Assembly (NCBI GenBank): GCA_012934845.2
Contig: WNNJ02003069.1
Coordinates: 1-64,000, forward strand
Source: Pomphorhynchus laevis
Lineage: Eukaryota; Acanthocephala; Palaeacanthocephala; Echinorhynchida; Pomphorhynchidae
Length of the DNA: 64,000 bases
Direction of reading: 5' to 3'
This document shows, in pieces, positions 1 through 11,980 of this stretch. The position numbers and the translations under genes were made by a program. How positions within the stretch are numbered: position 1 is the stretch's first letter; each line of letters begins with the position of its first letter. The notes below the pieces were generated by a model. The model had not been told where the DNA came from. It saw only the letters and a program-made list of their open reading frames with translations, and ran no database searches.

Positions 1-1780
1 AATTAATTATTATTAATTAATTATTAATTAATTATTGACTTTGTTCTTAGTTTAATATACTTTAATTTTACTTTATTTTTCAACTCCTGAAGTACAAACT
101 CCTTAAGAGAGCAATTAATTATTAATTAATTTCACACATATGAAATTAATTAATTTTATTTTTTCAATTTATGAAATTTAAAAAATCTATTTACAGGTAA
201 AAACAATTTTTACCTGTAAATAATTTTTAAAGATTTATTTAATCTTTCAATGACTCAATTATATTTATTATAATCGGTATAATTGTTACTATTGCAATAG
301 TAAAATAGTTACTTTTAATTTTAATTGATTATTTTTCTAGATAAGCGCAGTCAAAAAAATATTTCTCGAACCATGCATACAATGTTTTTGGGCCACTAGA
401 ATAAAAGTTTTGAAGTCTTAACACATTGAAAATCTTTAAAAATTCTATGCATAAATTGCTAGAACCTATTATATTATAATCCACACAATCAGAAAACGAA
501 GATTTTTTAAAATGAAATATAAAAATCTAGGATTTTTATTAATGATATTTATTAAATATTATGTTAGTAAATTTTAAATTATTTTAATTATATAATTTTG
601 CGCCTGCAAGCAAAGCTCTAACATTTTTATCCTATATTATTTACAGTCAAGAATGCTAGGTAATGAGAAAAAAGGATTAGTTTGTATTTGATGAATTATA
701 AATTTAAATGTGCTATTTTAAACATAAGGCAATTGTTTATTAAAATCAATTGTTTATTAAAATTCATCAAATTATTTTTATATATTAAAAACAAAATTTG
801 AAATATTAAATATAAAATATTAAATATTTTAATTTTGTGATTATTTTGTATTTGACCTGAGACAACGGACCTGAGATAAGATAAGCATGATAAGACATAT
901 CTGAATAATCAAATGTTAGATGATTAAATCTCTGTGATTTGTAGAAAAATTTCTTACAAAATTGAGAATGACGTATATTTGTAGCGACGTATATTATTCT
1001 ACAAGTTTTAGAATGCACACGAATGATCTTTTAATTGATCAAATAAATTAGAAAATAAATTTATAAAATAAATTCGATCAGATTTTTTAAATTGATCAAA
1101 AAAAATTAATAAAAAATAAATTTTGAAAGATTTAATAAATTTAAATTAATCAGATATTGATTTTGTATGTTCTGGCAAAAAATGTGAATGACGTCTATTT
1201 ATTTGTAAAATTTTGTTCTCAGCTGACGAAATTGAGAATAACGTCTATTTGTCTTCAGGGATGAAATTATGAAATTACACAAGAAATTAATGTTCAAGAA
1301 AAATTTTGAATGTACAAGAAAAGCTTTTTAATGCGATTATTATGATACCTGTAGATCAGTAATCGATCAGATAGTGATTTTGTATGTTCTAATAAACAAT
1401 TGTCTAAAGTTATCAGATTACTGGAGTTATAAACGATAGAAAAAGATTATGTTCCTCCGAATTGTTCAAATATAATTTGAACGATTATAACAAATTATAA
1501 CAAATTTGAACGATCATAACAAATTATACTTATAATTTGTTATGAATTCAAACTATCGAATTTGTGCAAAAATATAAAAATCAGCCATCTAGATTTCATT
1601 TTAAAAATAAAAACAACTTAACAATTCAATTTTTATGAATTGAAATGCACCATAATAAGGATTAGAGGTCATCTGTAGGAACTGTTGTCTTATCAGATTT
1701 CGGCCACTACTCCTTAAACCAAAATGGCAGGGTACTAAATAAATGCCAATGACGTTATTTCCTCTGATGAAATTTGACTA
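1..1780. other. AT-rich DNA without a supported gene
   Basis: No coding signal is convincing here. The first 37 bases are a short tandem run of aattaattatt units. Around 1100-1400 several phrases recur in diverged form (for example gaatgacgt followed by tattt near 966, 1190 and 1232, and gtgattttgtatgttct near 1155 and 1375), which suggests an old local duplication. Bases about 1640-1725 match the 3' part of the dispersed repeat seen in full at 11360-11645. Confidence 0.6.
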
Positions 1781-2242
1781 TTAGTATCCTCGTATAACAC
1801 CAACATTGTGCTGGGTAATATTTTGTTGATTTATATATTTTACTATTTTCTGCTTGATGTTATTTTTATAGTAACCTAGTTTAAAATATGTATCTATTAA
1901 ATTATTTAAATGATTTTGAAGAAAGCCAATATCATTACAAATTGTTGCAATTCTTAAAATTTCATTATTTAATGCATCATATTTTATATTATATGGTATG
2001 CATGAATGCTCATGCAAAAATATGTTTTTTGTAAATTTAAATATGTCATCTTTACGATATAAATTAATAGTAGTTTTAGTTAATGTTAATTTAATGTTCA
2101 TATCTAAATATATACCCTCTTTATCATTAATATTGGTTTTATTAATAATGAGGCTACATGGATAAATTTGTTCGCTTATTGAATAAAAATCGCTATAATT
2201 AAATTCACATATATCATCAATGTATCGAAACATATATTTCAT
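1781..2242 (-). pseudogene. Reverse transcriptase C-terminal fragment, Penelope-like
   Basis: An open stretch of 153 codons carries FRYIDDI near its start, the catalytic Y-x-D-D box of a reverse transcriptase. After it come the thumb-like and downstream parts, including HEHSCIPYNIKY and a helical region ending in KLGYYKNNIKQKIVKYI. The fingers and the first catalytic Asp are absent, so this is a C-terminal fragment. The RYIDD form resembles Penelope-like retroelements, but the clade is inferred from one motif. Degraded relatives occur at 2350-2424, 20235-20375, 24630-24770 and 61548-61695. No LTRs, endonuclease domain or host-gene context are visible. Confidence 0.6.
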
Positions 2243-2349
2243 ATATTTATTCGTCGTTTTGGACTTAGATTGTTTATTTTGTGAGTAATTATTAAATTAT
2301 TAATAATAATTTAATAATTATTAATAATTTAATAATATTATTCAGTAAT

Positions 2350-2424
2350 TATTCATACAGTTATACCTGCTTTATCATTAATATTGGTTTTATTAAGAAT
2401 GAGGCTACATGGATAAATTTGTTA
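2350..2424 (-). repeat. Short duplicate of the reverse transcriptase fragment
   Basis: About 70 bases here repeat 2110-2180 almost exactly (shared core: atcattaatattggttttat, then gaggctacatggataaattt). It is a partial second copy of the neighbouring fragment. Between the two lies a palindromic run of ttaataatt units (about 2288-2340). Confidence 0.7.
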
Positions 2425-4326
2425 TAAATTTGCTATCCATAAAATTTATTCATCCATACATTTTAATATTAAATAATCAATATTATCACATTATATTACA
2501 TTACATTATATTTAATTTTCATATTATAATCATCTTATAATAATATGATGAGAATTAACTAATACAATGAGTTGGTTCATTTCACAAATAGTCAAACAAC
2601 ATTTTAAGTCCAATTTTTAGATGTTTTAAATTGCTTTTTAAAGATTAGTCGTCATGAAATTACCAAATTAAATTGCTTTATAGAGAACGCAGATTTGAAA
2701 AATAAACGTTTACGCCTAGGTGATAACGGCTTTACGATCTTTCAAGTGATCATTTAATTTATTAAAATCCACAGGATATCGATTTTAGAAATGAATGATC
2801 ACAAACACAGAATGCGACCACCACCTTCAGTGATGACACTGACTATTTTCAATAATTTCTTTAGGAACTCAAATATAAAGCGGCATTTCTTTGAAGTTCA
2901 TATTTCTATTGGCTAATGGCTCTCCGGATTTATGGCTTTTTAGTAATAAAAACTAACTTCTTAAAGTATGTCGCTAAAATGTTGAATTGCGAAACTCATT
3001 GGATTGTAAAATCCAAACAAACTAAGAGTCAGGTGAAAATGCTAATTATTATTGTAACTCTTCCAAACTGGACAGAAGAAAGAAATTTCGAATAGAAAAT
3101 GTGTGATTTTAATTTGTAATCATTGACACTTTGACATTTGAATGAACAGCGGCTTCTACAATCTGAAAAACTTCAGATTAAGGAGACCGCAGTTAATATT
3201 GCTTATATCACGTGTTAACACATTCGATTCTTTTATTAGAAACTAGGATTGAATATATTGGAATAATCAACAGCTAATTGTAATCTAAGAAAATTACATT
3301 TTTAAAAATTATCGATATCAATATACAGTCTGTTATACATCCGTTACATGAGCCGAATACACATGGGAAGCTACAAAATCAATATTGATTAAATGTATTT
3401 AGATTTCTTTCTTAGTCAGAAAGTCACATTTTATTATCTGATTGATGGTTTTTTCTAAACAAAAACTGTATCGGTAATTCTTAGTTAATCAATATTTATC
3501 GCTGTTTTTGATCCACTAGGATCATTCAATGCATTCTGTATATCTCTCGGATTACTCATAATTTTTTATTTATAATGAGGTAAAATACACAAACTAGATT
3601 AGCTGATCTGATTGGTAATATACAAACATTTAAAATATAAATATATTTAATATAATTTATATTATATCTTATTATTTTATATGATTTAAGTATAAATTAT
3701 TTAATATTTAAATTATTTATTATTTAATTATTTATTTTTTATTTGTAATTATTTGTCTTGAAATACGTAGACTCAGCTAATATGATTTATTTATAAAGTT
3801 AGCGGAATGAAAATAAATAAGTTATTATCAAAATAATTATAGTAGCGATAAAGTAGTGTCGAGGAAATAGGCCTGATTAAATCCTATCTAATTATTTATT
3901 AACATTTGATTATTTATTATTTATATTTATTTTTAATTTATAGTATAAATTACCCAGAATCAGTTAGTCATAATTATTTAATGTCATTTAATGACATTAA
4001 ATCATAACGGATATTTTTTATTTAATATTTTATTTAATATTTTCTTATTTGAATATAGAAATTAAATATTCATTTTGTTGCTATTTTGATCTCTTTTATT
4101 GATCTCCTGTATATTTTTCATTCATATTAAATGCAAATCAAATTAATGACTGATAGCTTTTAAAAAAGTTCAAATAATTATTTATTTGAACTTTGAATAA
4201 TTTAATATTTAAATTATTTATTATTTAATTATTTATTTTTTATTTATAATTATTTGTCTTGAAATACGTAGACTCAGCTAATAAATTAATACAGTTATAA
4301 AGTTAGCGGAATGAAAGCTCTTATTT
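2425..4326. other. AT-rich DNA with a direct repeat, no gene
   Basis: No supported gene. About 110 bases at 3710-3822 recur at 4208-4316: AT-rich lead-in, then cttgaaatacgtagactcag, then aaagttagcggaatgaaa. The segment aaatacgtagactcagct is the reverse complement of the start of the dispersed repeat at 4327, so the second copy forms an inverted pair with it (4262-4281 against 4333-4356). The 2640-3540 stretch has more balanced composition, but I see no reading frame worth calling. Confidence 0.6.
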
Positions 4327-4625
4327 TATTAAATCAGCTAACTGAGTCTACGTATTTAATATAATTATAAAATAAACAAAACATAATAATGCTAAATCAA
4401 AATTTAATAATTAAATAATAGAATTAATAATTGTTTTTAGATTTTCTATAATTTAAATCAAGTTTAAATAAAAAATTGAAATCTAAATAAAAGTCATTTT
4501 TATGAATTGACTCATAAATAACAGACGTTGTATCAGAATAAGAATTAGAGGTCATCAGGAATCTGACATTTAATTAGGTCATTAGATGGCATCGGGGTTT
4601 CGTCCACTATTCCTCCAACCAACTT
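4327..4625 (+). repeat. Dispersed non-autonomous repeat, family D, copy
   Basis: This is one copy of a roughly 290-bp family. It starts with tcagctaactgagtctacgt, continues through an AT-rich middle, then a block reading gaattgactcataaataaca, and ends with gaggtcatcaggaa and a ttcgtccactattcctc-like tail. Other copies or parts lie at 1640, 11360, 20476, 20870, 21470, 26310, 33750 and 49946, and in the tandem unit at 24870-25985. It has no coding potential and could be a MITE or a SINE-like element. Ends are approximate. Confidence 0.7.
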
Positions 4626-7600
4626 ACAAATGTATTATTTGTATTATTTGTATTACACATGTATTATTTGTAATAATACAGTCTAGACTTTTTTGTAAAA
4701 AATGTTATCTGAAATTTTTATTTAAAAATGTTTTTTAAAAAACATTATTATTTTCTTTATCCAAATGTGATATTTAGTTTTTCGCTTTCATCTTAGAATT
4801 TCAGTAAATGAAAGAGATTAACGTGCTGGTTTCGGATAAGAATTCATATCGATAAAATGCTCGGTGTTCAATCACAGATAAACTATTGCCAATTTTTAAT
4901 TTTAATAATTTGTCAAGATTTCAAAACGCGTTCAGAACATTCAAGTTTCTTCGTGTAAAGTTTGGTCTATAAAACCATTTCCAGAATGTCTTAATGTGTA
5001 TTGACTGCTATACCTTAACATTTAATCATTTATCTCTAATAGTGAATTCTTGTAGGTCTGTCAATCAAATATTCAATCCATTAATCATCGATTCCAAGAA
5101 AGGTTACCGTGGCAAAAAGGCTTTCCATCCGTCGTTTGTGCTTATAAACCTTTCCAGAAATACAAATTCATGCAATTATATTTTATCTGTTAATTTACTG
5201 TCGTTTAGACGCTGAAAAAGACACAATTCGTCAAATATTATCTAGATTTATCATGTCACATAGAGACAAGATGTAATAGTGAAAAGCGTGAAATCCAGAA
5301 AGCGCTGATGTAAGGGAAATTCCATAAATCACATTGAAGGTAGTATATAGTACCAAATACAGAAACGTTAAAAGCATGCAAAATTATTACTTTGATGTAC
5401 TTGCTTATTTCGTCAAGGAAATTTATTTAAACATAATGTTTATGTCATTATTTATTTGCATTATTAATTACAGAAATTGATTGAATAATCGGGTATTGAA
5501 GAATTAACAGTTCATAGCTTATAACAAAAAGAAAGGAAAAATGTAAATTAAAAAGCAAAATGCATCTGTGACTAATACGCTATTAATTGACTTATATTAA
5601 TGTAAGTTATCATTAATTATATAATTAGTATTTAATTATCATCATTGTTGTTAATAAAATTAACTTATATTAAAAAATAATAATTTCACAAATTGAAAAT
5701 ATAAATTTATTTCGTCCTGTAATTTTATAAATTTACAGAAACGTGGAAAGTAGTCTTCCTTACAATAATTTACAATGAAGATGATAGCAGGAGCTATTGA
5801 AATATTGAAGTTTTGGAAGAAAACTAATTTCTTCATTCCTGTAAATTTAAAAAATATTTTATCGTAATATAAATATCAACAGCCATGTTCAAAACTTCGT
5901 TTGCAATGATAAACACTTTAGATGATTGCAATGTTCAATTTACTTTCCATATGTGTTCCTCACATTGACGCTTGCCACTATCTAAATGCAAAGTAGCATA
6001 TTTCAGTCTGATTTTCCACTTTTAAAGTTAAATTTTCTACTTTTGAATTTAATAAACTTTCTGCAATTTTCCCGAAGATGATAGCAGGAGCATTCGAATA
6101 AAACTAATTTGTTCATTCCTTGTAAATTAACAAGAATATAAGAATAAATGAATGAATATATAATAATTTGATATTTTCAATATATAATTTAAAATTATAT
6201 AATTTTATAATTTTATAATTATAATATATTATTGTATATTATTGTAAAAACTACATTTTAATAATTATATTCTATAATTATAATTATTATACCGGGCGAC
6301 TAAACAATACAGAAATATAACAAATTTATTAAAGATAGAAGTATGGAAATTTTGAGATATGATCATAAGATATATAAACATATTAGTCAATATTTTATTA
6401 TTGACTAAGAAATTTACAAATATTTTCAATTTGTAATTATACAATATTTTTTGTTTGTTTAACGATATTTGCTCATTTTTACATCGAATTCTTTAATTTA
6501 ATTCTTTGAAAATGATTGAGAAACAAGAGAGGTCATCAATAAGAGTGTAGAGTAGGAGAACAAGTACTCATTATCTGGTAAAACTGTGTGCCAGAGGAGA
6601 TCGTTATGGCTAGATGGAATTTGATTAAACTTAGTTGATATTATAATAGTTGACGATATCTGCACACTTTCTTAATATTTGCATATTTTTGCACTAATTA
6701 TTTAATTAAATTCTTCACAAGGGATTGTGAAACATTATGCAAAAATGTGTAAATATCGTTAAATAAAAAATAAAACTTTTTAAGCAAATGTTATAAAAAG
6801 GATAAACTAAGTTTGATATTATATTTATATAAATACATAAAGATTTGTGTTACTGCTAGCTTAAATCTTTTAAAAATTTTACACTTTATCCTTAAATTTT
6901 TATATTTTAGATCTAATTATTTATCTTTCTTATATGTCTATGCTGTTATTTCGTTATAATACTTCTGTCAATCAACCCATCAACATTTTCATGTACACGT
7001 AATGAAGTCAATAAACTTGAACGTATTTCTCGACATTTTATCAAATCATGTAAACAATTAATTTTCTTGCCTGGTTCGATTGTAACACTTGGGTTTAAAA
7101 ACTACAGCTTCCGGTACTCGACTAGTCGCCATGCATCAAATTGTCTATAGAGTTTATGAATACCGAAGTGATGGTGCTCAAATTAATAATCGATAAGATA
7201 CATTCGTGGTGTATCTTGCCTAATAACAAAGAGCATTCACTAAAACTAAATGCTTGAGAAATGGTCCCTCGTCATCTTTAACTTTCACATTGAACAGTAA
7301 ATGCGTGAAATTGTCAGATGCAATAAAACAAAATGTTTTCGATCGAACAAAATTTCGATCGAAAATGCTTCATTGGTTTAATTCATTGAACAGAGCAAAT
7401 AAAACTATTAGATATGGCTGTGTGGATATAGAAACTAGTTGATATGTAAATTAGTGAATATAGCTGTTTATTAAATATATTTTTGTTTTTTTTATTGCAT
7501 TCTTAATGAGATGTCGAAACGGTCGTTAAGACTACGGCCTGCATTGTTTATTATTTTATAATTATATGTAAATCAAAATTATATTTTTATTTAATTTTTA

Positions 7601-7797
7601 TAATTTTAATTATTTATATATTTGTCTAAGCTCTTATACGCATCATATCATCATTTTGTGATATTAACTTTTCTTTAGCACTCATTGCTTCAACAATTTA
7701 AATATCGCGAACGTTATCTGACTCTATAAGTTTACAAAACTCCAGAAGGATTTGAATCATTTGATTCACTAGACGGAATGTTGGCTGTCTCCGATAA
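4626..7797. other. AT-rich DNA, no supported gene
   Basis: No recognisable gene. A short dispersed phrase (gatgatagcaggag, then an AT-rich stretch, then actaatttcttcattcctgt) occurs at 5774-5850 and again at 6072-6130, with further copies at 11172-11250 and 11655-11690; this is a second dispersed family, E. Open stretches at 4994-5215 and 7254-7442 have no recognisable motif. The segment 6930-7440 is less AT-rich and could contain small exons, but I cannot support a model. Confidence 0.55.
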
Positions 7798-8510
7798 AAA
7801 GGAGAAATTTATTTTGAGTGGCAAATGCGTGCCAACGACGCGCTTACAAGCACAGAGAATAATAACAATTATCCAACTGATAAAAAATCCCGCACTAAGT
7901 CTGTTCGTTCAGTAACAATAACTAAGTTATATAAACTGTTCGTTCAATAACACTAAGTCTGTTCGTTCAGTCCGTTCGCTCAATCCGTTCGTTCTCAATC
8001 CGTTCAGTTCTTTCGTTCGTTCGATCCGTTCGTTCAGTCCGTTCTATCAGCTTGTTGGTTTAGTCCGTTTGTTAAGTCCGTAAGTTCAGTCCGTACGTTC
8101 AGTACGTTCGTTCAATCCGATCGTTCAGTCCTTTAATTCAGTCCGTTCGTTCTGTCCAATTGATACAATTGATACAATTTAATCAATTGTAAAATTGTTA
8201 CAATTTTACAATTTTATCAAAAAGAGAAATTTATTTTGAGTGGCAAATGCGTGCCAACGACGAGCTTACAAGCCCACTAAGAATAATAACAATTATCAAC
8301 TGATAAAAAATAATCCCGCAGACGAATTCAGTATGTTCTTTCAATTTGTTCGTTCAGTGTGTACGTTCAGTCCGTACGTTCAGTACGTTCGTTCAATTCG
8401 ATCGTTCAGTCCGTACATTCAGTTCTTTAATTCAGTCCGTTCGTTCTGTTCAATTGATACAATTTCACATTTGTATCAATTGTAAAATTGTTACAATTTT
8501 ACAAATATCG
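7798..8510. repeat. Duplicated block: LINE 3' tail plus 13-bp array
   Basis: Two tandem versions of one block. Each begins with gagaaatttattttgagtgg followed by caaatgcgtgcca (7805 and 8225). On the minus strand this matches the 3' end of the CR1-like LINEs that finish at 58207 and 63195. Each then has a degenerate array of about 13 bp units, consensus ccgttcgttcagt (7896-8150 and 8330-8450), and closes with caattgatacaatt and palindromic attgtaaaattgttacaatt. The second version has a shorter array. The open frame across it is only a by-product of the array. Confidence 0.8.
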
Positions 8511-8866
8511 ATGCATGTATAATCTCTCTAACATTTTTGTTATCAATGATGTGGAAATATCATCGGATTATGTTTAAAACATTGTAATCAGACAGAACAA
8601 TTTTAACTTTTCTTTTTTAACGAAAAGCACATATTTCAAACTCAGCTTGTAACGTACCAATAAAAATAAAAGATTATATGTTGTTGAAAACTGGTTAGGC
8701 GAAAAAACTTGGATCTGGAAATACTTTCTGGAGTGTCAACTAATTAAACATCTGCTATAAGAGCAAAGAAATGGGAGCTGTAAATTTACTAACCTATATA
8801 ATATAATCAAACAACGTCTATCACCAACCCTCCTCCTTTCTCAGCACTGACTTGGAACCGGTCATG

Positions 8867-9215
8867 GCGGAGTTACAAGAGAAGTTTATAAATAAAATAG
8901 AAGCTTGTAGTTCTGAGATTGGAACCAAGAGAAGATCATCAGTAATATTTCTCGAAAGGTGAATGAATCCCAGTTGTTAATGTTGAAAATAATTTGGGGG
9001 TATTGGTGTCTGGATCGCTCAAATCGAAAAAGGATAAAATTAGGAAAGCTGGGAAAACAACTAGAATGCTTTGGTCTATCCTTCGTTCGTTTTCAGTGAT
9101 CCCTCCAGATAAGTTCCGAGTGCTTTATTTCGCGCAGCTGCGTCGACTGCAAAATGCACGGATTACCTTTGGCATTCCCCCTAACCAAAGGAGAAGCCAA
9201 CATCATTAAACAAAT
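8867..9215 (+). pseudogene. LINE reverse-transcriptase C-terminal fragment, copy 1
   Basis: The frame starting near 8978 reads VENNLGVLVSGSLKSKKDKI and continues to a KAGKTTRMLWSILRSF stretch. This resembles the post-catalytic part of CR1/Jockey-type reverse transcriptases, where a DLGVLVSxDLK motif is typical. No catalytic domain is present, so it is a short internal relic. The upstream part begins with cttggaaccggtcatggcgg, shared with the second copy at 10628. It ends in sequence resembling the usual downstream LINE region (QLRRLQNARITFGIP). Confidence 0.6.
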
Positions 9216-9261
9216 ACAGCGGAGAGGCACTAAAATGGTATCTGGAATGCGAAATCATTTA

Positions 9262-9480
9262 AGTTTCTTTTGTAATAACATTTTTGTTACATTTTAAATG
9301 TTTTCTATGATGCTATTATCAAATATGTTTTTCCGAAAATTACAATATTTTGATTCCCCTTTCGAAATTACTTTCTTCATTTTCTTTGTTTTTGTTTTGT
9401 TGTGCAGGACTAATATAATGAATTTTTTTTGTAATCACATTTTTGTTACATTTTAAATTTGTTTTCTTTGCTGCTATTTT
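9262..9480 (+). repeat. Direct repeat pair of about 45 bp
   Basis: A 45-base phrase (ttttgtaataacatttttgt, then tacattttaaat and ttttct) at 9262-9306 recurs at about 9427-9472 with few changes. It lies directly downstream of the LINE fragment and is probably part of its former 3' untranslated region. Confidence 0.6.
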
Positions 9481-9518
9481 CCTTTACAACAACTTTTATT
9501 TACTGACACAAACAGAAA

Positions 9519-10030
9519 AGTTTAAACCTTTATGCTTTTTACAAACTTATTCGGGAAGGTCAACCCGGTCTGCGTCTACCACACATGTTTAGCTCCCATA
9601 AAAGCGTTTCGATCTTAGTATAAAAGTTTAAACCTTTATGCTTTTTACAAACTTATTCGGGAAGCTCAACTCGGTCTGCGCCTACCACACGTCTAGCCCC
9701 CACAGAAGCGTTTCGATCTTAGTTTCGATCATCGCTATACGATGATCGCATCAGTGTAGCCCCAGCAATTGATGACACTTAATGAATCTGAAATAAATCT
9801 AAAAGAATTGACATTATTTTTTTAGTATTAAGCACGAGACGGAAAGTGTAAACCTGCATGCTGTTTACAAATTTCGTAGAGAAGTTTAACACGGAATACT
9901 CCTATCACAGGCGCCTAGCCCCCAATGTGGCGTTTCGACCTTAGTCTACTCATCACAACATGGTTGTCTCATCAATGTTGTCCTGTAGCCACACAAGTTC
10001 GACAGTACTTAATCTTCAGTAAACCTCTGA
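9519..10030 (+). repeat. Three diverged tandem copies of a 100-190 bp block
   Basis: Copies start near 9519, 9622 and 9836. Shared phrases are aaacctttatgctttttaca, then acttattcgggaag, the c/tctaccacac region, and gcgtttcgatcttag. Copies 1 and 2 are close to identical over about 100 bases. Copies 2 and 3 share a longer form that continues through a catca...gtagcc region to gacacttaatg or gacagtacttaat. Composition is more GC-rich than the surroundings. No reading frame runs through it, and its origin is unknown. Confidence 0.7.
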
Positions 10031-10463
10031 AAGGAAATCACAAAGACACGCGCCTTCGTCTTTATTGCTTTTCCCTTTGAGTAATTTGAAAATGTCCAAC
10101 CTGATGATTTGGTGTTTTTATAAATAATACAAAATGTTTCTGTTATTACAGGAACAAATAAACAGAAATTATCCTTTATTTGATAAAAATTCAGAAATGA
10201 TGTAATCTTTTTTCTGGACCAAAAACTTTATTTTATGCGATAAAGATTTAATAGCCTAAAACGGAAAACCATTTTTAGTAAACTTCGTGTAATAGCCAAT
10301 ACTCGTTCACAAATTAAACAGCCTTAAATTAAATTACACTTAATTATTCCAATATTAAATTATTTTAATTTTTTCAATTCGTTTGTTTTCTTATTGTATT
10401 ATTATTTTGTTTTGGTTTAGATTAAATTATAATTTATTACTTCAATTTTACATTGTTTTTATT
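10030..10463. other. AT-rich spacer, no gene
   Basis: I see no gene or clear repeat here, only long T- and A-rich runs between the three-copy block and the duplicated 3' untranslated segment that follows. Confidence 0.5.
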
Positions 10464-11100
10464 ATTAAATTCGTATGTTTTTTGTCACTTAAGTTATGAT
10501 TTTAATTTTATTTTGTTTTATCATTCTATTTTTTTTCTTTTTGTTGTTTTAAAATGCGTGTAAAATTTTAGTGTATGATTGTTTTGTTTCTTGGTATTTT
10601 CTTTTACTTTTAAGTAGAGTAATTCTGCCATGACCGGTCTTGGAACCGGTCATGGCGGATTTAAAAGAGAATAAGTTTATAGAAGAAAACGAAAATACCA
10701 AACTTCTCTTTATAAGAGAGAAGTTTGAAGTTCTGAAATTGGAACATAGAGAAGATCACAAGGAATATTTCTCCAAAGGTGAATGAATCTCAGTTGTTAC
10801 TGTTGAAAATAATTTGGGGGTATTGGTGTTTGGATCGCTTAAATCGAAAAAGGATACAATTAGGAAAGCTGGGAAAACAACTCGAATGCTTTGGTCCATC
10901 CGGCGTTTGTTTGCAGTGATCCCTCCAGATAAGTTCCGAGTGCTCAATTCGTATGTTTTTTGTCACTTATTTTATGATTTTAATTTAATTTTGTTTTATG
11001 ATTCTTTTTTTTTCTTTTTGTTGTTTTTAAAATGTGTGTAAAATTTTAGTGTATGATTGTTTTGTTTCTCGGTATTTTCTTTTCTTTTAAGTAGAAATGC
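10464..11100 (+). repeat. Duplicated segment holding LINE fragment copy 2
   Basis: A segment of about 157 bases at 10464-10620 (attcgtatgttttttgtcac through to ttttaagtaga) is repeated at 10945-11100. Between them, 10628-10944 is a second copy of the LINE fragment seen at 8867. It keeps the VENNLGVLVFGSLKSKKDTI motif and then switches abruptly into the repeated segment. The two copies differ in scattered bases. The phrase catgaccggtcttggaaccg at 10629 begins a small palindrome (accggt repeated around cttgga). The arrangement suggests two LINE relics joined through a shared 3' region. Confidence 0.65.
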
Positions 11101-11171
11101 GGGGCACATCAATGCTTGAATTTTTGTATAAATGTCGGAAACTCGGGGAAAAATTGTGAATTTTTTTAATC

Positions 11172-11250
11172 CTGATTATGATAGCAGGAGATATCGAAAT
11201 ATAGAGTTTTTATCAAATAAAGGATATTTTCTTCTTCGTTCCTGTAATAA
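11172..11250 (+). repeat. Dispersed short repeat, family E
   Basis: It carries tatgatagcaggagatatcg, an AT-rich stretch, and ttcttcttcgttcctgtaa, matching copies at 5774-5850 and 6072-6130. Its function is unknown. Confidence 0.55.
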
Positions 11251-11359
11251 TATATATTTGAAATGGAAGAAGATTGTGGGTTTAGTATTTATTATAAAGT
11301 GTTCGTAATTTCCTGAAGGTAATATAAGTAACTATGAAAATATTGTCATTATTGGAATA

Positions 11360-11645
11360 AATCAAATCAGCTAACTGAGTCTACGTATTTAATATAATTA
11401 TAAAATAAACAAAGCATAATACTAATGCTAAATCAAAATTTGATAATTAAATAATAAAATTAATAATTGTTAAGATTTTTATAATTTATATAAAGTCAAA
11501 ATAAAAAATTAAAATTAAAATAAAATTCAGTTTTTTGAAGTGACTAATAAATAACAGACGGTGTATCAGAATAAGGATTATAGGTCATCAGGAGGAACTG
11601 CTATGCTATCAGGTTTCGGCCCCTATTCCTCGACGTCAATTGTTA
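11360..11645 (+). repeat. Dispersed repeat family D, best full copy
   Basis: This is the clearest copy of family D. It begins tcagctaactgagtctacgt, runs through an AT-rich middle with a aataaacaaagcataat segment, then gactaataaataacagacgg, tgtatcagaataaggatta and taggtcatcaggaggaactg, and ends at ggtttcggcccctattcctc. It is about 285 bases and non-coding. The order of these blocks is kept in the copies at 4327 and in the 17-26 kb tandem units. Confidence 0.75.
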
Positions 11646-11814
11646 TGAATTGACGAGGAAACTAATTTCCTCGTTCCTGCGAATTTATAAAATCACAAAT
11701 TAATACTAAGCATGATTGAAGATATTTAAGTCATCCATTTCCTCGAATTTAGTACATGTTAATTTATAAGAACAAAGAAAAATCAAATACCAAAGGATTA
11801 TTCAATATTTCAAT

Positions 11815-11980
11815 GCAACTATACTGTTGCATTGAAATATGCAACAGTATATTGCATATATACTGTTGCATGTATATGTTGCATATATACTGTTGCATGT
11901 ATATGTTGCATATATACTGTTGCATATATACTATACTATACAACAATATAGTATATTGTTGCATTAATATACAACTATCA
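11815..11980. repeat. 27-bp AT-rich minisatellite
   Basis: A 27-base unit beginning tgttgcatatatactgttgc is repeated about three times at 11853-11930, flanked by palindromic variants (caacaatatagtatattgtt). Reading frames open on both strands across it purely because of the repeat. Confidence 0.75.

Noticed and set aside
806-1018. 70-codon open frame on the minus strand
   Set aside because: Short, no motif, in very AT-rich DNA; expected by chance.
4994-5215. 73-codon open frame
   Set aside because: No recognisable domain and no conserved copy; composition alone does not support coding.
7254-7442. 62-codon open frame in a less AT-rich stretch
   Set aside because: Could be part of a spliced gene, but no motif or partner exon could be identified.
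7896-8450. Regularly repeated units considered as a CRISPR array
   Set aside because: Units of about 13 bases are contiguous and degenerate, with no unique spacers, and the genome is that of an animal.
8240-8485. 81-codon open frame with repeated VRS-like residues
   Set aside because: It is a translation of the 13-bp array.
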